Counted from the first letter of the stretch, positions 37,711 through 46,224 are shown. The stretch is DNA of 64,000 nucleotides from Alcanivorax sp. (GCA_017794945.1 CP051239.1:3075437-3139436), one strand, 5' to 3'. A program made the numbers and translations. Notes: generated by a model not told the origin, from the letters alone.

Positions 37711-38829
37711 ATGGCCGAAGCCACCCTGGGCCCGCTGGCCCTGCAACGCTGGCCGCGCCGACGCGGCGACCCCCTGTTGCCGTTCGACGCCGCCGACCGC
37801 TACCTGCTCGAACAACTCGGCGAACACCGCCGCGGGCCGGCCACGCTGGTACTCAACGACCAGTGCGGCGCCCTCTGGCTCACCGCCGCCGCCTCCGGCC
37901 CGGCCTGGAGCGCCGGCGACGACTGGTTGTGCTGGCGCGCGGCCGTGGCCAACGCCGAGGATAACGACTGCCCGGCCCCCGGCGACGCCTGGTTGTGGCC
38001 CTGGCAAACGCCACCCCGGGCGCCGGATCAGGTGTTGTTGAGATTGCCCAAGGCGGTGTCTCTGTTGGAAGCGCAGCTTGCCTGGCTGGCGGACAGCCTG
38101 CCGGCGGGCACCCCGGTGTGGCTGGCCGGCATGGACAAGCATCTGCCGGCGCAGCTGGTGCCGCTGCTGGAACACTGGTTCGGCAACGGCCGCGCTGGGC
38201 TCGGCTGGAAAAAGGCGCGGCTGTTCACCGCCGAAGCCCCCGGCGCCGCCCTTCGCGACGCGCCGGAACCGGCCCGCGTGTCCGTGCCCGAACGCGGCTG
38301 GACCCTGCAGGCCGGCCCCGGCGTGTTCGGCCGCCGCCATCTGGATATCGGCGCCCGCTTTCTGCTCGACCATTTGCCCACCGACGTCAGCGGCGAGGTG
38401 GCCGACCTGGGCTGCGGCAACGGGGTGCTGGGGCTGAGCCTGGCGGCCGACAACCCTTCGGCGCGGGTCACCTTCTGTGACGTGTCCTTCCTGGCGGTGG
38501 AAAGCGCCCGGGCCAATGTGGCCGACCACGACCGGCAACCTGAGCGCCACCACTTCCATCTTGGGAACGGCCTGGAAGGCCTGGAAAAGACCTTCGACCT
38601 GATCCTGCTCAACCCGCCGTTCCACCGGGGCCACGCGGTGGACGACCGGGTGGCTCGCGGCCTGTTCCGCCAGGCCGCCCGCTGGCTTGCCCCCGGCGGC
38701 GAACTGCGCGTGGTCGCCAACCAGCACCTCGGCTACCAGCGTCCGCTGGGCAAGCTGTTCCCGCGCGTGGACACCGTGGCCCGCAACGCCAAATTCGTCA
38801 TCTTCCGGTGCCTTAAAGGCAGCCCGTAG
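37711..38829 (+). CDS. rlmG: 23S rRNA (guanine-1835-N2) methyltransferase RlmG-like
   Basis: 372 residues, close to the ~378 of E. coli RlmG. The N-terminal half is the degenerate methyltransferase-like domain of the RsmC/RlmG group. The C-terminal half is an active class I fold with VADLGCGNGVLGLSLA (SAM-binding) and LNPPFH (the NPPF target-base motif). RsmC shares this design, but the N-terminal details and length favour RlmG. It ends at the edge of the palindrome island at 38.83-39.6 kb. Confidence 0.85.
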   Translation: MAEATLGPLALQRWPRRRGDPLLPFDAADRYLLEQLGEHRRGPATLVLNDQCGALWLTAAASGPAWSAGDDWLCWRAAVANAEDNDCPAPGDAWLWPWQTPPRAPDQVLLRLPKAVSLLEAQLAWLADSLPAGTPVWLAGMDKHLPAQLVPLLEHWFGNGRAGLGWKKARLFTAEAPGAALRDAPEPARVSVPERGWTLQAGPGVFGRRHLDIGARFLLDHLPTDVSGEVADLGCGNGVLGLSLAADNPSARVTFCDVSFLAVESARANVADHDRQPERHHFHLGNGLEGLEKTFDLILLNPPFHRGHAVDDRVARGLFRQAARWLAPGGELRVVANQHLGYQRPLGKLFPRVDTVARNAKFVIFRCLKGSP

Positions 38830-38870
38830 AGGGCGCCCACTCTCCATCAGCGGCGAGGTACCGGGCAGGG

Positions 38871-39120
38871 TTGTAGGAGCGGGCCCAGCCCGCGAAAGGG
38901 TGGCATTAGCCACCCGGCAAAGGTTGCCCCGCAGGATTCCAGAGACGCTGGCTCTTCCGGTGTCTGGTGCTCCGTATCCGGGACGCGGGGCAATAGTGGT
39001 GCCTTCCGGGATCGCTCAAGCCCTCCCTGGCCGCTCTCATTTGGCCATCCCTGGCCAAATAGGTCCCTACAGGCACCACCATTGCCCCGCTCACTGGGCA
39101 GCGGAACCGCCACGGGTCAT
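38871..39120. repeat. Composite dispersed repeat, copy A (contains palindrome P1)
   Basis: It begins with a REP-like hairpin (GGAGCGGGCCCAGCCCGC, then GGGTGG-cattag-CCACCC). A conserved linker holding AGGATTCCAGAGAC and GCTCCGTATCC follows, then palindrome P1: 19-bp arms (38985-39003 with 39072-39090, one mismatch) around a core carrying TTTGGCCATCCCTGGCCAAA. A right flank with ACCGCCACGGGTCA follows. The same modules in the same order appear reverse-complemented at 61597-61830. Confidence 0.82.
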
Positions 39121-39166
39121 AACACCGCCAGACCCTCAAGGAAGGGGAAACTTGAAATCTTCCAAG

Positions 39167-39305
39167 GAGCGCCGGGATCGGGTATGCCCGTCCAGGACCG
39201 TCTTTGGCCAGGGATGGCCAAAGCGGTCCGCCGCCCGGCCGAGCCTACAGGGATGTACTCGTGGCGTGTCCTGGACGGGCATACCCGATCCCGGTGCGGG
39301 CGCTC
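39167..39305. repeat. Long palindrome P2 (27-bp perfect arms, 69-nt core)
   Basis: Arms 39172-39198 and 39268-39294 are perfect reverse complements, and the stem continues imperfectly to 39305. Read in reverse, the core carries ACGCCACGAGTACATCCCTG, then a 16-nt extra piece, then TTTGGCCATCCCTGGCCAAA. This core is shared with P4 at 61343-61454, but the arms beyond the shared CAGGAC are unrelated to P4's arms. Confidence 0.85.
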
Positions 39306-39466
39306 TGGAGAGAAAAGTCTCTGGAATCCTGCCGGCCAGTTACACCGGCCTTTCGCGGGCAGGGCCCGCTCCCACAGGCCCGCCCCACAGACAAGTTCGC
39401 ACCAGTGTCGTAGAAAGGTTCAGCGCCAGCGATAACCCGGAACGCCGGAAGCTTCCCAGTGAGCGT

Positions 39467-39565
39467 GTCTGTGTCAGGCCCTTCCGGGACCCTGGAGGAC
39501 AGGACGTCCGACAGGGAGCGTACAGGGACGTATTCACAGCGTTCCCGGAAGGGCCTGACACAGAC
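39467..39565. repeat. Long palindrome P3 (23-bp perfect arms, 53-nt core)
   Basis: Arms 39467-39489 and 39543-39565 match perfectly (GTCTGTGTCAGGCCC... and its complement). The core includes TACAGGGACGTATTCACAGC, related to TACAGGGATGTACTCGTGGC in P2. A single, unpaired relative of the arm (GTCTGTGTTATGCCCTTCCG) stands at 61297-61319. Confidence 0.82.
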
Positions 39566-39599
39566 CCGCGTCCCCTCTGGAGAGAACACCGGGTAACCC

Positions 39600-40283
39600 T
39601 TAGAAGGATGCTGGATCGATGGCGTCGAAGTCGGTAACCCTGGGGTGGGCACCGTCGGGCAGGGCGTTGTCCCGATCCAGCAGCACGGTGTGCAGACCGG
39701 CCTCGCGGGCGGCGTCCAGTTCGGCTTCCACGTCGGAAAGAAACAGAATCTCGTCGCCGGGCAGGCCGATGGCGTCGCTGATGCGCCGGTAGCTGGCGGC
39801 TTCTTTCTTGCCGCCGCTGGTGGTGTCGAAATAGCCCCGAAACAGCGGCGTCAGGTCGCCGGCCTCCGAGTAGCCGAAGAACAGCTTCTGGGCGGCCACC
39901 GAACCGGAGGAGTAGACGTACAGCGGAAAACCCTGATCGTACCAGTCGCGCAGCCGGCGGGCGGCGTCCGGGTAAAGGTGCGCCTGGTAATCGCCGTTGC
40001 GGTAGCCGCTTTCCCAGATCATGCCCTGCAGTGCTTTCAGCGGCGTGGCTTTCCGGTCTTCATCAATCCAGGCGCGCATCAGCGCGGCGGCCTGTTCCGG
40101 CGTGTCCAGGTTTTCACCGCTGTCGCGCCGCGCCGCCGCCACCTGTTCCGTCACCGCCGGCTCGTGCCAGTGGCGCGCCAGAAAGTCGCCCATCTGTTCG
40201 GCGGCGTAGGGGAACAGCACTTCCTTGACGAAGCGGATGCTGCTGGTGGTGCCTTCGATGTCGGTGAGAATGGCGCGGATCAT
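39600..40283 (-). CDS. mtnC: Enolase-phosphatase E1 (methionine salvage)
   Basis: 227 residues from the ATG at 40283 ([13 protein letters not shown]); a TTG one codon upstream is less likely. HAD-family motifs: DIEGTTSS with the nucleophile Asp, [11 protein letters not shown] and [16 protein letters not shown]. MtnC enolises and dephosphorylates 2,3-diketo-5-methylthiopentyl-1-phosphate to acireductone. The start shares a base with the mtnD stop (TGATG), so the genes are coupled. It is the last gene of the mtnA-B-D-C operon, next to the palindrome island. Confidence 0.95.
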   Translation of the reverse strand: MIRAILTDIEGTTSSIRFVKEVLFPYAAEQMGDFLARHWHEPAVTEQVAAARRDSGENLDTPEQAAALMRAWIDEDRKATPLKALQGMIWESGYRNGDYQAHLYPDAARRLRDWYDQGFPLYVYSSGSVAAQKLFFGYSEAGDLTPLFRGYFDTTSGGKKEAASYRRISDAIGLPGDEILFLSDVEAELDAAREAGLHTVLLDRDNALPDGAHPRVTDFDAIDPASF

Positions 40284-40828
40284 CAATTCTCCAGACGGTT
40301 GAACCGCTGGGCGATGTCGCTGCCGGTGAAGTTGGCGACCCAGCCCTCCGGGTTATTGAACAGCCGGATGGCGGTGAAGTTGGGGTTGGGCCCCATGTCG
40401 AACCAGTGCGGGGTGTTGGCCGGCACCGAGATCAGGTCGCCCTTGGTGCACAGCACTTCGTAGATGCGCTCGCCGAGGTGCAGGCTGAACAGCCCCTGGC
40501 CGTCGACGAAGAACCGCACTTCGTCTTCGCTGTGGCTGTGCTCCTCAAGGAATTTTTCCCGCGCCGCCTGCTTTTGCGGATGCTCCGGGGTCATGCTGAC
40601 CACGTCCACGCTCTGGTAGCCTTCCTCGTCGATCAGCCGGTCGATTTCCCGGCGATAGACGTCCAGCACTTCTTCCTGGCTGGGCTGTTCGGTGAGCGCG
40701 CCCACCGCCTGCCACTGTTCATAGCGAATGCCCACCTTGGCCAGTTCCTCGGCCATGGCCAGCTTGTCGTTGATGATCTGTTCGGGTTGCTCCGGATGCC
40801 CGTCGCGAAACACTTTCAAATTACTCAT
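40283..40828 (-). CDS. mtnD: Acireductone dioxygenase
   Basis: 181 residues from the ATG at 40828 ([18 protein letters not shown]), with GAGGAGGAAAA upstream. The cupin metal motif is present: [11 protein letters not shown] (two His and Glu) and the later His in NTPHWFD. With iron it gives the keto-acid precursor of methionine; with nickel, a different product. The frame is open 47 codons further upstream, but that part overlaps the mtnB end out of frame. Confidence 0.95.
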   Translation of the reverse strand: MSNLKVFRDGHPEQPEQIINDKLAMAEELAKVGIRYEQWQAVGALTEQPSQEEVLDVYRREIDRLIDEEGYQSVDVVSMTPEHPQKQAAREKFLEEHSHSEDEVRFFVDGQGLFSLHLGERIYEVLCTKGDLISVPANTPHWFDMGPNPNFTAIRLFNNPEGWVANFTGSDIAQRFNRLEN

Positions 40829-40859
40829 GGGGTTTTCCTCCTCAGGGGGCCGCCGCCGA

Positions 40860-41489
40860 TCAGCCCAGGCGGCGCCGGTCCAGTTCCACGGCCAGCAGGG
40901 TTTCCAGCGCTTCCAACTGGCGATAGCAGGCGCCGATGTCCGCCGCCCAGGTGTACAGGCCGTGGCCACGGATCAAGTAGGCGTGGCCGGCGTCGCCGGC
41001 GTCCATGGCCCGGTCCACCTCGGCCGCCAGCGCGGCGATGTCCTGGCTGTTTTCAAACACCGGAATGGTAAGCCGCGTGTCATGGGTTTGCACGCCGTCC
41101 AGCGCCTTGAGCAGTTCGTAGCCTTCCAGGGTGATGTGGTCGGCGGGCCAGTGCATGGTCAGCACCGTGGAGGCGTGGCTGTGGGTGTGCAGCACCGCGC
41201 CGCAGTCCGGCAGGCGGCGGTACAGCTGGGTGTGCAGCAGGGTCTCGGCGGAGGGCTTGCCGTCGCCAACGGCGGCGCCTTCCATGTTCACCACCATGAT
41301 GTCGGTTTCTTCCAGCAGGCCCTTGTCGCGGCCGGAGCGGGTAATCGCCGCGTGGTCTTCGTTGAGGCGCAGCGAATAATTGCTGCTGGTGGCCGGCGAC
41401 CAGCCCTGGCCGTAGATGCGGCGGCCGGTGGCGGCGAGGGCGCGGGCCGCTTCCCGGTAGGCGCTGGTGGAGTAGGGGCGGTGACTCAT
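40860..41489 (-). CDS. mtnB: Methylthioribulose-1-phosphate dehydratase
   Basis: 209 residues from the ATG at 41489 (MSHRPYSTSAY). It belongs to the class II aldolase fold; zinc ligands appear in HTHSHASTV and RGHGLYTW, with the acidic residue in AETLLHTQLY. MtnB dehydrates methylthioribulose-1-phosphate to the diketone used by MtnC. The start overlaps the mtnA stop by one base. mtnD follows 31 bp later. Confidence 0.94.
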   Translation of the reverse strand: MSHRPYSTSAYREAARALAATGRRIYGQGWSPATSSNYSLRLNEDHAAITRSGRDKGLLEETDIMVVNMEGAAVGDGKPSAETLLHTQLYRRLPDCGAVLHTHSHASTVLTMHWPADHITLEGYELLKALDGVQTHDTRLTIPVFENSQDIAALAAEVDRAMDAGDAGHAYLIRGHGLYTWAADIGACYRQLEALETLLAVELDRRRLG

Positions 41490-42532
41490 CAGGACCTCCG
41501 GCTCAGTTGGGACAGATGCTCGGCGACGCTGGCCGCGTCCGGCGAGCGCACCACGCCGCTCTCGGTAACGATGGCGGTGATCAACGGGGCCGGCGTCACG
41601 TCGAACGCCGGGTTGTACACAGGGCACTGCTCCGGCGCCAGAGGCTGGCCGCCCACCCGGCGCACTTCGTCGGCGGCGCGCTCCTCGATGACGATGCCAC
41701 CGCCGTCGGCCATGGCCGGATCCAGGGTGGAATCCGGCGCCGCGACGATGAACGGCAGACCGTGGTGACGGGCCAGCACGGCGAGCCCGTAGGTGCCGAT
41801 CTTGTTGGCGGTGTCGCCGTTGGCGGCGATGCGGTCCGCGCCCACCACCACGGCGTCGATGCGGCCCGCCGCCATCAGCATGCCGGCGGCGCTGTCCGCC
41901 ACCAGGGTGACGGGAATGTTTTCCTGCATCAGTTCCCAGGTGGTGAGCCGGGCGCCCTGCAACCAGGGGCGGGTCTCGCCGGCGATCACCTCGCGCAGAT
42001 GGCCGCCGCGCCAGGCGGAGCGGATGATGCCCAGGGCGGTGCCGTGGCCGCCGGTGGCCAGCGCGCCGGTGTTGCAGTGGGTGTAGACGCGGGCGTCGTG
42101 GGGCAGCAGGGCGGCGCCCAGTTCGCCCAGGCGCAGATTGGCGGCCTGGTCTTCCTGGTGGATGCTCTCCGCTTCACGGGCCAGGCGGCGCCCCAGGGCC
42201 TCGCCTTCCAGGTCGGCGCCGAGGCGCTGCAGGCGATCCAGGGCCCAGAACAGATTGACCGCGGTGGGGCGGCTGGCCGCCAGTGCCTGCAACGCCGGAC
42301 GCAGACTATCCGGGTTCGCGCGCGAACCCAGGCGCAGGGCTTCCAGCGCCAGGCCGTAGGCGGCGGTGATGCCGATCGCCGGCGCCCCGCGCACCGCCAT
42401 GTCGCGGATCGCGGTGGCCGCGCCGGCGGCGTCGTGGATCGCCAGCCACTCGGTGCGTGACGGCAGATGGCGTTGATCCAGTAGCAGCAAATGATCGTCG
42501 AGCCAGCGGATGGCGGGACTATCAATGGGCAT
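41489..42532 (-). CDS. mtnA: S-methyl-5-thioribose-1-phosphate isomerase
   Basis: 347 residues of the eIF2B-like isomerase fold. The active-site Cys region (YTHCNTGALATGGHGTALG) and the catalytic Asp in VVGADRIAANGDTANKIGTY are both present. It opens the methylthioribose-1-phosphate ring, the first step of the branch encoded here. Neither mtnK nor mtnP is in the window, so methylthioadenosine must be processed by a gene elsewhere. The ATG at 42532 directly follows the stop of the upstream membrane protein gene. Confidence 0.95.
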   Translation of the reverse strand: MPIDSPAIRWLDDHLLLLDQRHLPSRTEWLAIHDAAGAATAIRDMAVRGAPAIGITAAYGLALEALRLGSRANPDSLRPALQALAASRPTAVNLFWALDRLQRLGADLEGEALGRRLAREAESIHQEDQAANLRLGELGAALLPHDARVYTHCNTGALATGGHGTALGIIRSAWRGGHLREVIAGETRPWLQGARLTTWELMQENIPVTLVADSAAGMLMAAGRIDAVVVGADRIAANGDTANKIGTYGLAVLARHHGLPFIVAAPDSTLDPAMADGGGIVIEERAADEVRRVGGQPLAPEQCPVYNPAFDVTPAPLITAIVTESGVVRSPDAASVAEHLSQLSRRS

Positions 42533-42973
42533 TCAGGGCCTCTCGGTGTCGCGGGGTGGGTTGAGTTCGGGTTGGCGGTAGCGGCGGCGAATCCAGTTGG
42601 CCGCGCGCAGCACCCTCGGGCGGCGCATGATAGCGCGTTCCATGCGGTATTTCCCTGGAAAAGTGCTGACCATGAGGGCAATCAGAATGGTCAGAATGCC
42701 CTGGCCGGGTAACACCAGCATCAGGACGCCGGCGGCCAGCAGGACCAGCGCCAGGGCGTTGCGCACCAGCCAGATAACCCACCCCAGGGGGCCTCGGTAA
42801 TGGAGCGGCCGGCTGGGGGTGTTGAAGTAATCCTGGGGCATGCGCACCAGCAGCCAGGGAATCGCCAGCATCGACGCCACGGCCATCACCACCCCGGCGA
42901 TGGTGAGAATCGGCAGCAGGGGCTGTAGCGGCTCAAGCAGGGGTTGCCAGTCGCGCTGGAGGTTCGGATCCAA
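42533..42973 (-). CDS. Small membrane protein with PGPGW-like motif
   Basis: 146 residues, with hydrophobic segments near 20-45 and 64-103. VLPGQGILTILIALMVSTFPGKYR resembles the PGPGW-type motif (LPGPG...) of small putative membrane proteins; Q replaces the second P here. The C-terminus is Arg/Pro-rich and cytoplasmic. The start is TTG at 42973, with GGAGAG upstream; the next ATG would cut into the first helix. It touches mtnA (TGAATG), so it is probably the first gene of the mtn operon, though nothing shows a role in salvage. Confidence 0.7.
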   Translation of the reverse strand: MDPNLQRDWQPLLEPLQPLLPILTIAGVVMAVASMLAIPWLLVRMPQDYFNTPSRPLHYRGPLGWVIWLVRNALALVLLAAGVLMLVLPGQGILTILIALMVSTFPGKYRMERAIMRRPRVLRAANWIRRRYRQPELNPPRDTERP

Positions 42974-43086
42974 AGGCGTTGTCTCTCCGTGGGGGCGTTG
43001 CGGTGCTGTTCATGGGTTGCTGATGCCACGTGCCGTACAATGGTGGCTTCAAGATCGCAATTCAATTGTTTTAAGGATGCACCGGC

Positions 43087-43539
43087 ATGGCTTGGAAGTT
43101 AGTACTCGTGGCCCTGGTGGGGCTCGCCATCGGCACGCTGCTGGGAATGCTGATCCTGCGCGCTTCGCGCAGGCGTGAAGAGCGGCGCCGGCAGGCCGCG
43201 CGGCACCTGGACGTGCTGGAAAACCTGAGCATTCTTTGCCGTGCCTTGCTGCAGGAACAGGTGGACAGCGCCGAGGCCAGCATTCGCATCAGCGTGCTGT
43301 TGGATTGCCTGCCCCAGGGGATCGAGCCGAAAGTGGATCTGGCCGCGATCCACCGCCTGGCGGAAGAGTGCGGTCACTTCACCCGTGGCGAGCAGCGCCG
43401 CGAGTTGGCGCCGGCGGAGCGCAATCGCCAGGACGTGGCGCGGCTACGGCTGGAGGAAGAGCAGGGCGCCGCGGTGCGTGCCGCCGCCGAGCGCCTGGCC
43501 GGCGTACTGGACGCCTGGCGCGCGCGGGTCGCCGCCTGA
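43087..43539 (+). CDS. DUF2489-family protein
   Basis: 150 residues: one N-terminal membrane anchor (LVLVALVGLAIGTLLGMLIL), a positively charged stretch (RASRRREERRRQAARH), then a helical cytoplasmic domain with the DUF2489 pattern (LSILCRALLQEQVDSAEASIRISVLLDCL). Function unknown. The ATG at 43087 has AAGGATG upstream. It is divergent from the PGPGW-like gene, with ~110 bp between them. Confidence 0.8.
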   Translation: MAWKLVLVALVGLAIGTLLGMLILRASRRREERRRQAARHLDVLENLSILCRALLQEQVDSAEASIRISVLLDCLPQGIEPKVDLAAIHRLAEECGHFTRGEQRRELAPAERNRQDVARLRLEEEQGAAVRAAAERLAGVLDAWRARVAA

Positions 43540-43653
43540 TCCCACCCGACTGGCCCCACAGACAGGGCCCGCAGTCGCGAAGGCGGACGTTTCCGGCGCG
43601 GGCTTCAATTATCATCCGCGGCTTCTGAATTGCAGTAAGCCGAGCCGATAATT

Positions 43654-44322
43654 ATGAGCCAACCCACCCTTTACGTGGCCTTCCCGGCCTCCGACGAGTT
43701 GCGCGACCGGATCGACACCTTCCTGGAAGTGACCCGTGAAGAGCCGGACAGCAACCATGTGCAGGAACTGGAAGCGATCATGGATCCCTTCCTCGACGAG
43801 GTGCTGCACACCTACTTCACCGGGCCCATCGACGCGGTCAACGCCAAGGGCACCGCGGTGAACGTGATCCTTGGCGCCATGAAGGTGATCAGTAAAGCCG
43901 CCCACGGCCTGGCCGGGCGCCTGATGCGCAAGACCAGCGTCGAGGAGCAGCGCGCTCTGGCCGAGCACTTCCGCAACCTGCGGTTGGAGAAGGACGGTCA
44001 GGTCTACATTGGTTATCCGCTGTCGCCGGCGCTGGCCGAGCGTGCCTCGCTGGTGTTCCAGGAATTCGCCGATGGCAACGGTCAGATGCCGCGCCTGGTG
44101 GAAGTGATGGACGGCATCAGCAGCGGCGCCATCGAGAATTATCTCGACAAAACCGTGGGCAATCTGGAGCTGGGCCGTATCAATCGCGGGCTGGTGTCCG
44201 GTGCCCGGGCCACCATCAAGAAGGCGTCCGCGTCCTCGGTGGAAAAGGGCATTCCGGCGATGGAAAAGTCCCACCAGAAACCGGTGGTGGCGTACTTCGA
44301 GTCGCTGTTGTTGCAGCCGTAA
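43654..44322 (+). CDS. Conserved protein of unknown function
   Basis: 222 residues, soluble, no signal peptide, no motif I recognise. The middle is Ala/Gly- and helix-rich (VNVILGAMKVISKAAHGLAGRLMRKTS), and the C-terminus is basic, then ends YFESLLLQP. It appears to be a real gene: codon use matches its neighbours, the start ATG is plausible, and a strong terminator follows. It is convergent with the algP-like gene; the two share the terminator between them. Confidence 0.7.
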   Translation: MSQPTLYVAFPASDELRDRIDTFLEVTREEPDSNHVQELEAIMDPFLDEVLHTYFTGPIDAVNAKGTAVNVILGAMKVISKAAHGLAGRLMRKTSVEEQRALAEHFRNLRLEKDGQVYIGYPLSPALAERASLVFQEFADGNGQMPRLVEVMDGISSGAIENYLDKTVGNLELGRINRGLVSGARATIKKASASSVEKGIPAMEKSHQKPVVAYFESLLLQP

Positions 44323-44346
44323 AGCCGGTTCAACCGGCGTGAAGCG

Positions 44347-44378
44347 AAGCGGCCCGGGTGGTGATGCCCGGGCCGCTT
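44347..44378. terminator. Bidirectional stem-loop between convergent genes
   Basis: A perfect 12-bp stem AAGCGGCCCGGG / CCCGGGCCGCTT with an 8-nt loop. It lies 25 bp after the + gene and 5 bp after the algP-like stop on the - strand. The T run is short (TTTG), so efficiency is uncertain. Confidence 0.75.
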
Positions 44379-44383
44379 TGCGT

Positions 44384-45037
44384 TCAGCTTGAGGGGGTGG
44401 CGCCGCCGGAGTCTCCGGAGCTCGCCGCCTTCTTGGCGGGCGCCTTGCGGGCCGCCTTCTTCTTGGCCGGGGCTTTCTTCACCGCGCTCTTCTTGGCGGC
44501 GCTCTTTTTCGCGGTGCTTTTCTTGGCCGCGGCTTTCTTGGCGGGGCTCTTCTTGGCCGCGCTTTTCTTGGCGGCGGCTTTCTTGGCCGGTGCCTTGCGG
44601 GGGGAAGGGCTGACCCGCTTCTCGATGTCCTTGGCGCGCTTCTCCAGATCCTTCTGGTACTGGTTGATCACCTTGGCCAGGCTGTTGGCCTGCTTGGCGG
44701 TGGCCTTGAGCACCTTCACTTCGGTTTCCAGGAAGCGCTTGCGGGCTTCGGAGTCGTCCACCCGTTTGCGGGCGTCGTCCACGGCCTTGCGGGCGCGGTC
44801 AAGCTGACGCTGCACCGTGGCACTGGCTTTGTCCCGGTATTCGTTCTGCAGCTTTTCCAGCCGGTTGAGGCTGTCGCGGCGGCGCTTCATTTCCTCGCTG
44901 ACCCGCTGGCGTGCTTTCTCGAGCTGGGATTCCAGCTGGGCGATTTGCTTGTCGCGTTCATTGTCGAAGCGCTCGGCGAGCTTGCGAATCTGTGCCTGCA
45001 GTTCGTCGAGACGATCTCTTACCTTATTAACGGCCAT
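44384..45037 (-). CDS. AlgP / histone H1-like protein with Lys-Ala repeat tail
   Basis: 217 residues in two parts. Residues 1-~135 are a long charged coiled coil (QAQIRKLAERFDNERDKQIAQLESQ...). Residues ~140-210 are a tandem tail of AAKKS / PAKKA units like eukaryotic H1 and the AlgP (AlgR3) protein of Pseudomonas, which binds DNA non-specifically. The tail is encoded by near-repeats of GCGGCCAAGAAAAGC type and may vary in length between strains. It ends in an acidic/neutral SSGDSGGATPSS. Expected to be a nucleoid-associated protein; a direct link to alginate is not implied. Confidence 0.85.
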   Translation of the reverse strand: MAVNKVRDRLDELQAQIRKLAERFDNERDKQIAQLESQLEKARQRVSEEMKRRRDSLNRLEKLQNEYRDKASATVQRQLDRARKAVDDARKRVDDSEARKRFLETEVKVLKATAKQANSLAKVINQYQKDLEKRAKDIEKRVSPSPRKAPAKKAAAKKSAAKKSPAKKAAAKKSTAKKSAAKKSAVKKAPAKKKAARKAPAKKAASSGDSGGATPSS

Positions 45038-45309
45038 GGATGACTCCCTTTCCCCGTGCTGATTTGGGTCCGCGGCGCGGACGTCGGGAGACTCTGCCCA
45101 CTCCTTGCATGCTCGGGCTTATAGAACGCGAAGGAAGGTTCAGAGGCTCCCGAGAAACTGTATGTCACATTTTTAAGCTGGACAACCGCCAAGGGGGTTG
45201 GCTTCGCAGGCTTTCTGGTCAATTCCTGTAACACAGCGGTCGTGTTGTGGTTTTATCGGACAGCGGTGATACTGCGCTCCATTGAATGACGGTGGAAAGA
45301 AGGTGGGCT

Positions 45310-46224
45310 ATGCCGGCGTCCTTTGACGGAAAATTGGTGGTGGCGATCAGCTCCCGGGCCCTGTTCGATCTCAGCGACAGCCACCGGGTGTTCGAGAAGG
45401 AAGGTCTGGACGCCTTCCAGGATTATCAGATCGCCCATGAGGACGATGTGCTGCCACCGGGCGATGCCTTTCCTCTGGTGACCAAGCTGTTGGCGATCAA
45501 TGAGCTGGAGGAGGGCGCCGGCCGGGTGGAGGTGATCCTGTTGTCGCGCAACAGCTCCGACACCGGCCTGCGCGTATTCAATTCCATCGAGCATTACGGC
45601 CTGCCGATTACACGGGCGGCCTTCGCCGGCGGCGAAAGCCCGCACCGCTATGTGTCCGCGTTCGGTGCCCACCTGTTTTTGTCCACCGATCCCGAGGACG
45701 TCCGCCAGGTGCTCGACGCCGGCTACGCCGCCGCCACCATTCTTTCCGGCGCCGGCCTGCAACATAAGGACGACCTGCTGCGCATCGCCTTCGACGGCGA
45801 CGCGGTGCTGTTCTCCGACGAGTCCGAGCAGGTGTTCCAGAGCAGCGGGCTGGAAGCCTTTACCGCCAGCGAAAAGCAGGCCGCCCGGCAGCCTCTCAGC
45901 GACGGCCCCTTCAAGGCGTTCCTGGAAGCCCTGCACCAGATCCAGCGGGAGTTTTCCCCGCAACGCTGTCCGATCCGCACGGCGCTGGTCACCGCCCGCT
46001 CGGCGCCGGCCCATGAAAGGGTGGTGCGCACCCTGCGCGGCTGGGGTATCCGCCTGGATGAAAGCCTGTTTCTGGGCGGGTTGCCGAAAGGGCCTTTCCT
46101 GAAGGCGTTCGGCGCCGATGTGTTCTTCGACGACCAGCAGGGCCATTGCGAGTCCGCCCGGGAGCATGTGGCCGCCGGCCATGTGCCCCATGGCATTTCC
46201 AACCCGCGTCCGGAAGACGCCTGA
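45310..46224 (+). CDS. 5'-nucleotidase (cytosolic NT5C1 family)
   Basis: 304 residues from the ATG at 45310, with AAGGTGGG upstream; an ATG at 45286 is open but lacks a site. Family marks: LVVAISSRALFDL near the N-terminus, FLSTDPEDVRQVLDAGYAAATI, RTALVTARSAPAHERVVRTL and DVFFDDQQGHCE. Members dephosphorylate nucleoside monophosphates. About 270 bp of sequence upstream (45038-45309) shows no other gene. Confidence 0.87.
   Translation: MPASFDGKLVVAISSRALFDLSDSHRVFEKEGLDAFQDYQIAHEDDVLPPGDAFPLVTKLLAINELEEGAGRVEVILLSRNSSDTGLRVFNSIEHYGLPITRAAFAGGESPHRYVSAFGAHLFLSTDPEDVRQVLDAGYAAATILSGAGLQHKDDLLRIAFDGDAVLFSDESEQVFQSSGLEAFTASEKQAARQPLSDGPFKAFLEALHQIQREFSPQRCPIRTALVTARSAPAHERVVRTLRGWGIRLDESLFLGGLPKGPFLKAFGADVFFDDQQGHCESAREHVAAGHVPHGISNPRPEDA

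Larger units (their letters stand above)
38830..39599. repeat. Gene-free island of long palindromes (770 bp)
   Basis: No gene is supported here; open frames arise from the palindromes. The contents in order are a single GCGAGGTACCGGGCAGGG module (38853-38870), a composite repeat (38871-39120), palindrome P2 (39167-39305), a REP-like GCGGGCAGGGCCCGC segment (about 39357-39378) and palindrome P3 (39467-39565). A related island lies at 61.25-61.9 kb. The strand-symmetric, stem-rich composition suggests accumulated non-coding repeats rather than a decayed gene. Confidence 0.8.

Noticed and set aside
38687..39652. Open frames across the first palindrome island (for example a 316-codon frame at 38687-39637 and a minus frame at 39245-39652)
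   Set aside because: They read through inverted repeats, giving similar peptides from both strands. They lack ribosome sites and known domains.
44384..44640. CRISPR-like periodicity in the Lys-Ala repeat region
   Set aside because: The period is coding (multiples of 3), repeats are imperfect and there are no spacers. No CRISPR array or cas gene is seen anywhere in the window.
44389..44807. Plus-strand open frames opposite the algP-like gene, looking like a multi-pass membrane protein (Phe/Leu/Ala repeats)
   Set aside because: They are the complement of the Lys-Ala repeat codons; the minus-strand coiled coil plus H1 tail is a known protein type.
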